From Bin55 sp965220235 (lineage in GTDB: Bacteria; Pseudomonadota; Gammaproteobacteria; Pseudomonadales; Azotimanducaceae): 64,000 nt of DNA. The stretch lies in assembly GCA_965220235.1 (NCBI GenBank), contig OZ244815.1:2666001-2730000 (forward strand). Reading direction: 5' to 3'. Below are positions 9,501 to 17,200 of this stretch, piece after piece (position 1 is the stretch's first letter; each line of letters begins with the position of its first letter). The notes beneath the pieces were generated by a model, which worked only from the letters and a program-made list of their open reading frames with translations, was not told where the DNA came from and ran no database searches. Made by a program: the position numbers and the translations under genes.

Positions 9501-9655
9501 ACACCTTCGGCGATGCGGAGCAGTACAACATCGCACTGGGCGCGGTCAACTTATTCGACAAAGAGCCTCCGTTCCATAGGTTCGAAGGGTATGTGCTCCG
9601 AGTTCACAACCCCTTCATGCGCCAGCTATACGCAAGAGTGAAGATTTCGCTGTAG
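6545..9655 (+). CDS. TonB-dependent outer-membrane receptor
   Basis: A 1036-residue receptor that would import a large or scarce substrate across the outer membrane using TonB energy. I place the start at 6545, not further upstream, because AAGGAG precedes this ATG and a signal peptide follows (hydrophobic ILGRIVAAIASAIFVASAP, cleavage after about VTAAQ). The plug domain starts at VEEIVVTGSHI and shows DIAETL, GIELRGLGSGSTLVLQNGKR and LLDGAAAIYGSDAVAGVVNII. The long barrel ends with RVKISL-type aromatic/hydrophobic strands (LYARVKISL). The frame is intact although the FecR and STN partners upstream are broken, so it may be constitutive or regulated differently. The substrate is unknown. The neighbouring PQQ-type dehydrogenase suggests a cofactor or sugar as one possibility. 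Confidence 0.93.
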   Translation: MQIKNSPILGRIVAAIASAIFVASAPVTAAQDAGTDTSGEVEEIVVTGSHIKWENQADLASPIDVVGLEDIAANGWSSIEDIAETLTFNTSSSGRTGLLSTCCGSERGIELRGLGSGSTLVLQNGKRVASNGQGSIDDDMTNIKALMPVIAIDRMETLLDGAAAIYGSDAVAGVVNIIPRKNFEGFEMRAGSKNIEGSGQWEFQMIAGLQNDQMRGMVAVGFTHQDPLRNHERPFRLINNTSGNGSPGTYRLHERPLADDGVSDLVVNNSERVINYTQLWDQATDTSNLDADGRIASGPFAGQAPVTSLRVADPHCIPGIVEDFPGGRIMEWNADGSSPPTTGDLGAVVPGGGQFAPAFSGAPWGVGSCLYSFQPSNSITPEDDILVGYTNWGLDIAPGQDIEFEYSMRWTEQAAEYTPSVPMTNGMPVVPASNPLNPFNQDVPWTGRPLGNAYRYSPVDARQEDDFQSHRFAVTHNLDFGQYLEGEMASTWGVSVSGQYSWDRISERDRDTHLLRLQYALQGYGGSNCDVRFDGPGPGTAAGTGNCYYWSPFAADIYLDTFDSNSGHASAFRVDSDGNVVKATPEETYDVIEWFIADSESFNERELYVVEGIAAGDIFALPDGNAALAVGFQHRRDEFERFDTAFQESLNQGFLPPQRGGEGRRSVDAVFAELSIPLHDTLDVQFAVRREEYSGGLNSTDPKAGIKWSPTDWLSLRGSYSTSFKAPSLRFAVGTDSTGFVEEIRDPIDPVEFNSGSGTFRTVLIGKNPDLDPEESENFNFGASLLPELPWGDGNHSLQLDFDYFTFDFENRFQYTPSSQVVTADPCGPNVVRDTVNLIPDPLLENDPTGNCGSGPVGSVLIVKQSFQNSGGVNISGTDFKAKYSFDIGETNVTIRSQTSMMLAYDIRNTPTSAVIDGVGYTNDGNAGSPVPKIRSNMFLNVNRGNHALNTTVRYISKMKDDVFGDRSPTVPDVDAHTEVDLQYQYTFGDAEQYNIALGAVNLFDKEPPFHRFEGYVLRVHNPFMRQLYARVKISL

Positions 9656-9665
9656 CCCGTCGCTC

Positions 9666-9694
9666 GAGAGAGGGTCCCATTGGGGCCCTCTCTC
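9666..9694 (+). terminator. Strong hairpin after the TonB receptor
   Basis: A 13-bp stem (GAGAGAGGGTCCC pairing with GGGGCCCTCTCTC, one G-T pair) closes on a three-base loop eleven bases after the receptor stop. There is no long T-tract. It should still end or attenuate transcription, so the next genes probably form a separate unit. Confidence 0.7.
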
Positions 9695-9703
9695 CCCACC
9701 TAA

Positions 9704-9955
9704 ACACCTAAAACCCTGGAGGACGACCATGCTGCGTCTTGCACTGACCCCGGCAGCTTCGTCTCCGAGGTCGGCGGCAAGTACCGCACGTCCATCATCC
9801 ACGATCCGCCGAACGTCCGGCAGCGGACGATGACCGAGAAGTGCAGGAGGCTCAGGGCGCAGACCTTCGCGAGCTTCGCCTACGAGAACGACGGCACCGT
9901 TTCCTGGCTGTCGAAGCCCGGGCCGGGGCCGGTGGCAGGATCCGGCGACGAGTAA
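9704..9955 (+). pseudogene. GC-rich coding remnant without a start codon
   Basis: Between the receptor terminator and the SUMF1-type gene one frame is open for about 83 codons with protein-like composition (VSEVGGKYRTSIIHDPP, then TFASFAYENDGTVSWL) and ends in TAA at 9953. No ATG, GTG or TTG start with a ribosome-binding site was found in this frame. The base composition is GC-rich like the two following genes. I do not recognise the family. It may be the 3' end of a gene carried in with them. Confidence 0.3.
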
Positions 9956-9959
9956 AGCA

Positions 9960-11042
9960 GTGACTCAACCGTACCGACTCGAGAGCAGACGGCTTGGCGC
10001 CCAATGGACGCGCGGCTTTGCTGCGCACCTGTCCCTGCTGGTCTTTGTTGCCGCGTTCGGCATCGGCGCAGCACAGGCCGAGTTCGACGATGAGGAGGCC
10101 GACGATGACGTGGAGCGAGTGGTCGTTGGATCAGGTCGGGTTGGGATTCCCCAGAGTGGCGGCAGCGAAAGCGAGACTCCCCAAAAGCTGACCATTGAGA
10201 TCCCTGATCGGGACGCGAACGCCTGCCGCAGTGATCCGACGAGGGGTCCGGAGATGGTCGTCATCGAGGGCGGTGATTTCTGGATGGGCTCGCTCTACGG
10301 TGACAGTGATGAGAAGCCGGTGCACAAGGTTGCGGTGCAGCCGTTTGCCCTAGGCCGCTGCGAAGTCACGGTGGCGGAGTTCTCCATTTTCGTCGAGGAC
10401 ACGGGATATGTCGCGACGGCTGATAGCGGGGACTGTCGTGCGGTAAACGAAGAGGGCACCACTTTTGTCGACGGCGTGAACGCATCCTGGCGGGATCCAC
10501 GCTACCCCGAAGTAGCCCAAGTCGCGGCAATGCCGGTCGTCTGCGTGTCCTTCGACGATGCGCTGGCTTACACCCAATGGCTCGCTGCGCACACCGGTCG
10601 GCCTTACCGGCTCCCGACGGAGGCCGAGTGGGAATATGCCGCCCGGGGTGGCACAACCACCGCACGCTATTGGGAGGTCTACCGGCGCGCAAGCCAGTGC
10701 GACTTCGCCAACGGCGCCGATCAGGATGCGAAATCCAGGTTCACCGAGCGGTCGAGCGTAGAGTGTGCCGACGGTCATGTGGTCTCGGCCCCGGCAGGGA
10801 CTTATCGACCTAACGCGTATGGCCTGTACGACATGATGGGCAATGTCTGGGAGTGGACGGCGGACTGCTGGCATGGGGCGTACGACGAAGCCGCGCCGGA
10901 AGAGGGCGACTGTTCGCTGCGTGTGGTTCGCGGCGGCTCTTGGTTCTACGGCCCAATGGGCCTGCGGTCTGCCAAACGAAGCAAGGACGACCCTGCAAGG
11001 ACGTACAACAGCGTTGGATTTCGCGTTGCCAGGACGCACTGA
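9960..11042 (+). CDS. Secreted SUMF1/formylglycine-generating-enzyme-fold protein, catalytic cysteines absent
   Basis: 360 residues from a GTG start. A signal peptide (hydrophobic LSLLVFVAAFGIGAAQA, about residues 24-40) precedes an acidic linker. From about residue 97 runs a complete FGE-sulfatase (SUMF1) domain: MVVIEGGDFWMGS, FALGRCEVTVAEF, MPVVCVSFDDALAY, YRLPTEAEWEYAARGG, YGLYDMMGNVWEWTADC, VVRGGSWF and a final VGFRVAR. True formylglycine-generating enzymes have two cysteines shortly after the GGS motif. Here that stretch is GGSWFYGPMGLRSA with none, so sulfatase activation is unlikely. Such proteins otherwise act as binding or accessory modules. It ends 4 bases before the dehydrogenase gene, so the two are probably co-transcribed and both exported. 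The high GC differs from the flanking core genes. Confidence 0.85.
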   Translation: MTQPYRLESRRLGAQWTRGFAAHLSLLVFVAAFGIGAAQAEFDDEEADDDVERVVVGSGRVGIPQSGGSESETPQKLTIEIPDRDANACRSDPTRGPEMVVIEGGDFWMGSLYGDSDEKPVHKVAVQPFALGRCEVTVAEFSIFVEDTGYVATADSGDCRAVNEEGTTFVDGVNASWRDPRYPEVAQVAAMPVVCVSFDDALAYTQWLAAHTGRPYRLPTEAEWEYAARGGTTTARYWEVYRRASQCDFANGADQDAKSRFTERSSVECADGHVVSAPAGTYRPNAYGLYDMMGNVWEWTADCWHGAYDEAAPEEGDCSLRVVRGGSWFYGPMGLRSAKRSKDDPARTYNSVGFRVARTH

Positions 11043-11046
11043 CCCC

Positions 11047-12705
11047 ATGCGCTTTTCGCTTTGCCCCCTTGCTATGTGTCTTCGCTTGGTGTTTCGCAGT
11101 GCGGGCGCCCCGTGGTGGCTGGCTGGGGTGCTGCTCATCGTGCTCCTGGCCGCCAGCGGCTACGCTGCGCCTGCTGACCAAGATGGTGAGGACAACCATC
11201 CACCCGGAACAAACGCCGGCACGTACTCCATGAAGCGCGACGTGGAGGGCGAGCGCTTCATCCTCGAGGCTGGCGCGGAGCTCTACCGCGAGTACTGCGC
11301 GGTCTGCCACGGCGAGCGAATGGAGGGGGCGCCCCAGGGCACGCCGCTGATCGGGGGAGCGCTCGCCCACGGCGCGTCCACCGACGAGCTGGTGGCAAGC
11401 ATCAGCAACGGCTTCTCGGAGCGCGGCATGCCGGCCTGGTCCGCCACCATGAGTGCTGAGCAGATCAAAACCTTGGCACTCTGGATCGTCGAGACTCGGG
11501 AAGGGTTGCTCTACTCCGATTTCAACTTCACAGACGAGCTCACCCTTCCGGCCGACACGATCCGAACCCGGGCGTACGACCTCAAGATCGATGTGCTGAC
11601 AGCAGGTATCGACCCACTGCCATACTCCCTCGCGGTGCTGCCGGACGGCCATGTGTTGGTCACGGAGAAGATGTACGGCCTTCGGCTCATAACGCCGGGG
11701 GGAGAGCTCTCGGCGCTCATCGAAGGCACGCCGGCGGTCTACGACGACGGCCAGATCAGCTTGGGTGGGGTCGAGGAGGGCCTCGGCTGGCTGCTGGATG
11801 TCGCCCCGCACCCGCGCTACCGGGAGAACGGTTGGATCTACCTCGCCTACACCGAGCGCTGCCACGGCTGCAACGAGACCAGTCGAGACTCGGGGCGCCC
11901 GGTTTCCATGGTCAAGCTCGTCCGTGGCCGCATTGAGAACGCTCGCTGGGTTGACGAGCAAGTGATCTGGCAGCCGCCGCTTGAATCTTATTCGGTCTCG
12001 AGCGACATGATAGCCGGCGGTCGAATCGCTTTCGACCCGGACGGGTACGTGTTCCTCAGCGTGGGCTATAAGAGCGACGACGGGATTCAGGACCTCGCCT
12101 CGCCGCACGGCAAGATCCACCGGATCGGGGACGATGGCCGAGTCCCTGCGGACAATCCCTTCGTCGATGCGCCCGGCGCGGTGCAGAGCACCTGGACCTA
12201 TGGCCACAGGACTCCGCAGGGCCTCGAGTTCGATGCGCGCACCCGCCGGCTTTGGGGAACCGAGCACGGACCCCGGGGCGGCGACGAGGTGAATCTGCTG
12301 CTGCCCGGACGTAACTACGGCTGGCCTCTCTTCTCGAGAGGACAAAACTACGATGGCACGATGGTCAACTGGGATGGGCGCCACGGCACCGAGGTTTCGC
12401 TCGAGGACATCGAGCAACCCGTGGTAGATCTCACGCCGTCGGTGGCCGTGTCGGCATTCGTGGTCTATGACGGTGACGCTTTTGCCGCCTGGCGCGGGGA
12501 TCTGCTGGTCGGCTCGCTCAAGGCAGCGGACCTCATTCGGCTCCGAATCGAGGATGACAAGCTAGTCGAGCGGGAGATCCTGATCGAGAACCTGGCGCGG
12601 ATTAGAGACGTCGAGATCGGCCTAGCGGGCGAGCTCTACCTGCTGCTCGAGCACACCTCCGGCGGTCAAATCGTTCGGGTCACTCGCGCTCGACCGAGAC
12701 GCTGA
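11047..12705 (+). CDS. Cytochrome c domain fused to PQQ-dependent sugar (sorbosone-type) dehydrogenase
   Basis: 552 residues. The ATG at 11047 is preferred because it is followed by a hydrophobic export signal (WWLAGVLLIVLLAASGYA); the frame extends further upstream but inside the previous gene. Residues about 70-150 are a class I cytochrome c: haem motif CAVCH at 84-88 and a likely Met ligand in GMPAW. From about residue 165 comes a six-bladed propeller of the soluble glucose/sorbosone dehydrogenase family: PYSLAVLPDGHVLVTEK, GLGWLLDVAPHPRY, GRIAFDPDGYVFLSVG, TYGHRTPQGLEFD, GTEHGPRGGDEVN and NYGWPLFSRGQNY. The predicted role is periplasmic sugar or aldose oxidation with electrons passed to the fused haem. 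It depends on the Ccm system encoded in this window. No pqq biosynthesis genes are seen here. Confidence 0.9.
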   Translation: MRFSLCPLAMCLRLVFRSAGAPWWLAGVLLIVLLAASGYAAPADQDGEDNHPPGTNAGTYSMKRDVEGERFILEAGAELYREYCAVCHGERMEGAPQGTPLIGGALAHGASTDELVASISNGFSERGMPAWSATMSAEQIKTLALWIVETREGLLYSDFNFTDELTLPADTIRTRAYDLKIDVLTAGIDPLPYSLAVLPDGHVLVTEKMYGLRLITPGGELSALIEGTPAVYDDGQISLGGVEEGLGWLLDVAPHPRYRENGWIYLAYTERCHGCNETSRDSGRPVSMVKLVRGRIENARWVDEQVIWQPPLESYSVSSDMIAGGRIAFDPDGYVFLSVGYKSDDGIQDLASPHGKIHRIGDDGRVPADNPFVDAPGAVQSTWTYGHRTPQGLEFDARTRRLWGTEHGPRGGDEVNLLLPGRNYGWPLFSRGQNYDGTMVNWDGRHGTEVSLEDIEQPVVDLTPSVAVSAFVVYDGDAFAAWRGDLLVGSLKAADLIRLRIEDDKLVEREILIENLARIRDVEIGLAGELYLLLEHTSGGQIVRVTRARPRR

Positions 12706-13433
12706 GCGAAAAAAGTCCGTGCTCGCCCAGGCATGCCCCGTGTGCCCGCTCAGAACTTCTCGGCCGGATAAAACGGCACGGTCGAAAGATGGCTGGTTTG
12801 GGCACCGAAGAGCCTGATTTCCTGCCACCCATCACCGTCTGATTTTGATTGAGATTACAGAATCTGATTCCACTTAACGATAAGAGGAATTTCCATACAC
12901 TCGCGGTCGAGTCTCCAGACGCCACGACGACGCACCGCCACGGCGCGAACGAATATTCGGAAATCGTCCGTTTGCCGTCAGATTGCCTGATCTTCCCAAG
13001 CTGTGGCTTGAACGTCCAACACCGACGCCGACAACGTTCCGGTCTAGCTGTCACCGATGATCCGACGATTCTGAATCCAAGATAGTCGGTCTCTGCGCAG
13101 CCGCCTCCGAGTCTCGACTCTAGCCAGCACCAGCTCTTCCACGAACGCCGTGTCGTCGGTCAAATATCGAGCAGCGGTTTCGTCGTTACCGTTAGGATTG
13201 TTCGTAATCATTGTGTTGCCTTATTTAAACAGCACTTTTCTGAAAAGTTAGTTCAATAACAAGCAGTGCAAGAGCTGGTCGGCGTGGAAATGTCAATAAG
13301 TATGAATCAGAAGACGAACACGTTGAACCTAGCAAAATAGCTACCAAAGCAGATTGATAGACCTCGTTCGATGACTGGCGAGTGATACCACGGTCGCGGC
13401 ATCGAGCTAGCTAACAAAGAGGGATTCGAGAGC
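12706..13433. other. Gene-poor stretch at the right part of the inserted block
   Basis: About 730 bases with one possible small gene on the minus strand (13044-13211). The first part is still fairly GC-rich; the part after about 13200 becomes AT-richer like the host core, so a composition boundary seems to lie here. No IS ends, tRNA or strong terminator were found. Longer frames on either strand show no family resemblance. Confidence 0.5.
13044..13211 (-). CDS. Possible small protein of 55 residues
   Basis: An ATG preceded by AAGG at suitable spacing opens a 55-residue frame. It is acidic near the start (NGNDETAARYLTDDTAF), then a helical VEELVLARVETRRRL segment and a basic tail (RDRLSWIQNRRIIGDS). 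The composition looks protein-like and the ribosome-binding site is plausible, but I recognise no family and the length is short enough to arise by chance. It stands alone between the sugar dehydrogenase and the methyltransferase. Confidence 0.3.
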   Translation of the reverse strand: MITNNPNGNDETAARYLTDDTAFVEELVLARVETRRRLRRDRLSWIQNRRIIGDS

Positions 13434-14225
13434 GTGACACAAGCAACTTTTTACACGGACCATTGGAAGCACATCGAGGATGAACGCATCGCTCGTTACG
13501 AACAGATGTTTGTTTGGCGCGAAGGGCATGAAGCGTTGCTGAAGCCGCTTGACCTTCAACACGGATCTCGCGTTCTTGATTTCGGTTGCGGTCCGGGATT
13601 CGTGAGCATGGGCATGGCAAATCTCGTCGGAGCTAAAGGTCACGTATACGGCGTCGACCTAAATGAGCGATTCATCCAAGACGCATCCAATCGAGCGATC
13701 GATACTTCGCACGTTTCCTTTCACGCAATCAACGACGAGAAAATCCCGTTAGACAACAACGTGGTCAATCATGCGCTGTGTAAAAACGTACTCGAGTATG
13801 TACCTAGCGTGTCGTCAACACTCAACGAAATCCGTCGAGTACTTGAGCCGGGTGGACGAATTCTCGTAATTGATAGTGATTGGCGATTTGTGGTAGTTGA
13901 GCCATGGGGAGCAGAACGAACCGCTCGCTTCTTCAATGCAGCATCAGTGGCGTTCAAAACCCCTGAGATTGGAAGAGTGCTGCGATCTAGATTGCTACAT
14001 TCGGGTTTCGAATCTGTGGAGGTATATATCCAAGCAGGCGTAGATACAGCAGGCGGCAGTTTGTCGGTGCTCCGCAATATGGCGAGCTATGCATCCGAAT
14101 TCAACTCGATGCCCTCTGACGAAGTACGTGAATTGATATCGGAAGCAGAAAGTGCTGTGGAAAACGACAATTTCCTGTTCACGCTACCGCAATTCGTAGT
14201 CACCGGCATCAATCCAGATAACTAA
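13434..14225 (+). CDS. Class I SAM-dependent methyltransferase
   Basis: 263 residues from a GTG start. The Rossmann-like methyltransferase core is clear: motif I VLDFGCGPGFVSMGMA, an acidic end of strand 2 (VYGVDLNERFI), NHALCKNVLEYVPS and EIRRVLEPGGRILVID. This resembles the UbiE/Methyltransf_11 group; the acceptor is unknown. The C-terminal third (RSRLLHSGFESVEVYIQAG onward) is variable, as usual for substrate-binding parts. It is convergent with smc, 75 bases away, and marks the right edge of the block between zipA and smc. Its base composition is closer to the core genes than to the GC-rich pair before it. Confidence 0.85.
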   Translation: MTQATFYTDHWKHIEDERIARYEQMFVWREGHEALLKPLDLQHGSRVLDFGCGPGFVSMGMANLVGAKGHVYGVDLNERFIQDASNRAIDTSHVSFHAINDEKIPLDNNVVNHALCKNVLEYVPSVSSTLNEIRRVLEPGGRILVIDSDWRFVVVEPWGAERTARFFNAASVAFKTPEIGRVLRSRLLHSGFESVEVYIQAGVDTAGGSLSVLRNMASYASEFNSMPSDEVRELISEAESAVENDNFLFTLPQFVVTGINPDN

Positions 14226-14299
14226 AGCGAGCCGAGGGAGTATCTAGAAATACGATTGATCCAGTGTTGTCCAGATTACTGCACTCAAGATCTAAGTTG

Positions 14300-17200
14300 C
14301 TATTGAGCCGCTAACGCGTAAGCGTCTTCTAAATTAACAGCGACCAGACGCGATACACCTGCCTCCTCCATCGTTACGCCGAGCAAGTTGCCCGCCATTT
14401 CCATCGTCGCAGGATTATGAGTAATGACCACAAATTGAGTGTCCGCACTCATTCTGGATAGAAGCTCGGCAAACTTCACGACATTTCTCTCATCAAGCGG
14501 GGCGTCAACCTCATCCAATATGCATACGGGACTCGGATTGAGTTCAAAAAGTGCAAATACGAAAGCGATCGCAGTCATCGCGCGTTCGCCTCCTGAGAGC
14601 ATATTGATAGTCGAATTACGTTTTCCAGGTGGACGCGCTCGTACGATCACACCCGCGTGAAGTATGTCTTCCTCGGTAAACTCAATCGAAGCAGTACCGC
14701 CGCCAAACAGCGATTCGAATACGCGCGCCAGATTCTCATTTACAGCATCAAACGTCTTGCGTAAGTTCTGCTTTGTCTCTGTGTCGATGCGATCGATCGC
14801 TCTTCGAATCTCGCTCATAGTCGCTTCAAGGTCGAGGACATGCTTGTCGAGTTCTTCCTTCTCGGTAATGCGATCTTCTAAGTCAGTGGTCGCTCGATAG
14901 TTAATCAACCCAAGTCGATCCAGTCGAGCGGTCAATGTTTCTATCTCTTGCTCGACCGTGTATACGCTAAACTCGGATTCGCCATCCGCATACTCAAGCG
15001 GGGTGTTTAGCTGCTCAAGCTCTGTATTCAGTTGCTCGAGCTCGATCGATAGTCTCGTTTGTTCCGATTTGAGTTGTGTCAACGAGTCGGTGATTTCGTC
15101 CTTCTCTTTCGAGAGATCAACCTGCGACTTACGCACATCCGCTAGCTGATGCTGAGTATCCGCAAGCTCGTTACTCTTGGTATTTAGTTCTTTCTCGACC
15201 TGCGTGAGATCTCGCTGACCGATCTCGCGCTTTGCTGTCAATTCAGGAAGTTCCGCTTTAGCATGTTCTCCTTGTGCGATGAGTCCAGATATGTCTGCTA
15301 CCAACCGGTTGACAACGATTTCTTGCCGTGCCTGCGATAGTTCCAAATAGTCAACTTTCACGTCCAGCTGCGTTTTCGCCTGTTCCGTTTCACGCATCTG
15401 CTGTACGACAGCGTCCAGGGATTCCTGTTTCTCGTCAAAAGTCAGTTCCACGCGTACTGCAACGGACTGCGCTTCCTCAAGTTCCCTAACGGTTTGATCT
15501 TGCTCATTCCTTAACGAATCTAACTTTGATTTTGCAACAGCCACCTCATTGCGAAGGCCATCCATATCCGCCCGACGATCCGTGTTACTCAGTTGCCGGG
15601 CAGTGAGCGCTTTGTGCTTTTCGTCACGGCGTTTCGTGAATTGAGCCAATAACGTGCGATTCTCGACTAGCTGAGCAGAGAGGTTGTTCAACTGCACGCG
15701 CGCTGATTCGCGTTGCTTCGATGCGCTCTTGATCTCACCAGAAATTCCGTCTTGACGCTCTCTCAGATCGCTAATCTCTTGTTCAATCTTCGATATTTCT
15801 GCGCCGAGCTCTTCACTTCGTCTACTTCGCTCGATGACACCGACTGCTCGGTCTTCCGATCGAAACAGGCGCACCCAATTCTTGCCTAGCCACGCGCCAT
15901 CTGCTGTGATGACGCTGTCTGTCTGCCCGAGGCTACTAACGATGTTTACACCATCAGCGTAGCTAGCACATACGTAAACACCTGCGACCAACGGTGCAAA
16001 CTTCTGCCTATAGGGACCTTTCAACTTTGACGCGAGTGAAGGTGCAGAACTAATCTCCGCAATGACGTCTGGTTCGAAATCAACATCGAAGAGTGCAACA
16101 TCGCTTTCCTTGAGCGAATTGAGCTGAGATTGTTGTCGTTCGAACTGATTTGTTGCAATTGCTTGAATCCGCGCACCTAGAACGACCTCGACCGCAGATT
16201 CCCATCCACTCTCTACCTGAAGCATCGCGCCGAGACGAGTGCCTGGCTCTAAACCTGCCGATGAAATCCATTCTTTGAGTTCATCGGTCGAGACTTCTTC
16301 TCCTAAAGACGCTTCTTGTAACGTTCGAAGACTGAGTAGCTCGTCGCGTAGACCTTGTAACGTGGGAAGTTTGTCCGCCAGGTCCGACTCGATTGTCTGT
16401 TGCTCATTGCCATCCTTCGTGAGCGACTGGTCGATACGAGCTAATTGCTGATGAAGTTCTGACTCCGCTTCCTCGCCTTCAGCTACCTTAGCAGTCGCAT
16501 CTCGAATATCAGCCTCAATCCCATCGAGTTCAACGTCCGGTATTTCTACAACATCGAGTAAATGAGATAGGTTCTCTATCGCAGCCTCGTCAATCTGGCG
16601 CTTGGCATCGAGATCAGCAATTTCGATTGCAAACTCCGAAGCTCGTTCCGAAAGTAGCTGCGTTTGCGCATTTGCTGAGTCTACCTCGCGACGCGCTAGA
16701 CCTAAATCCTGGTCAGCGGTACGTTTATCACTCGACAGTCCGTTCAATTTCGTCTGAAGTGCATCCTGCTCAGAGTTCAGCCGTGCCAGCTCCTCAGCAT
16801 CGGATTCAAGTGTGCTTAGCGAGTCATTCAGTTGGTCACACTTCAAATTGATGCTTGCGACCGTTGAGTCACGAGTGCTTTCGATTTGTTCGATTTGATG
16901 ATTGAGGGAGTTAACTAACGTTTGAGCATCAATGCGCGTTTCCGCGACGCGAGCTTGATCGTCTTGTTGAGATGCCAATAAGGTTTCAAGTCTTAGCTGT
17001 TGTTCCCCATAACCCGCATTTCGCGAATCCAACTCGGCGAGCGCATCCTCAACCCGTTTCAGCTTCGCAAGAACCTCGTCTTGATCTTCCTTCTTCGCAT
17101 GAATCTTGCGGTGCAGTAGTTGCGTCTTTAGACGATTCAGCGTTCCGGTGATCTCCTCATACCGTTTCGCTCTTGTCGCTTGTGTCTTTAGTTGACGAAT

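Noticed and set aside
10810..12417. 535-residue open frame opposite the cytochrome c/sugar dehydrogenase
   Set aside because: It is an antisense frame kept open by the high GC of the real gene. It has Arg/Ala/Val-rich composition and no domain motifs, while the plus-strand frame has clear haem and propeller motifs.
12680..13054. 124-residue minus-strand frame after the sugar dehydrogenase
   Set aside because: It overlaps the 3' end of the dehydrogenase, is rich in Arg/Ser/Cys and has no similarity that I recognise.
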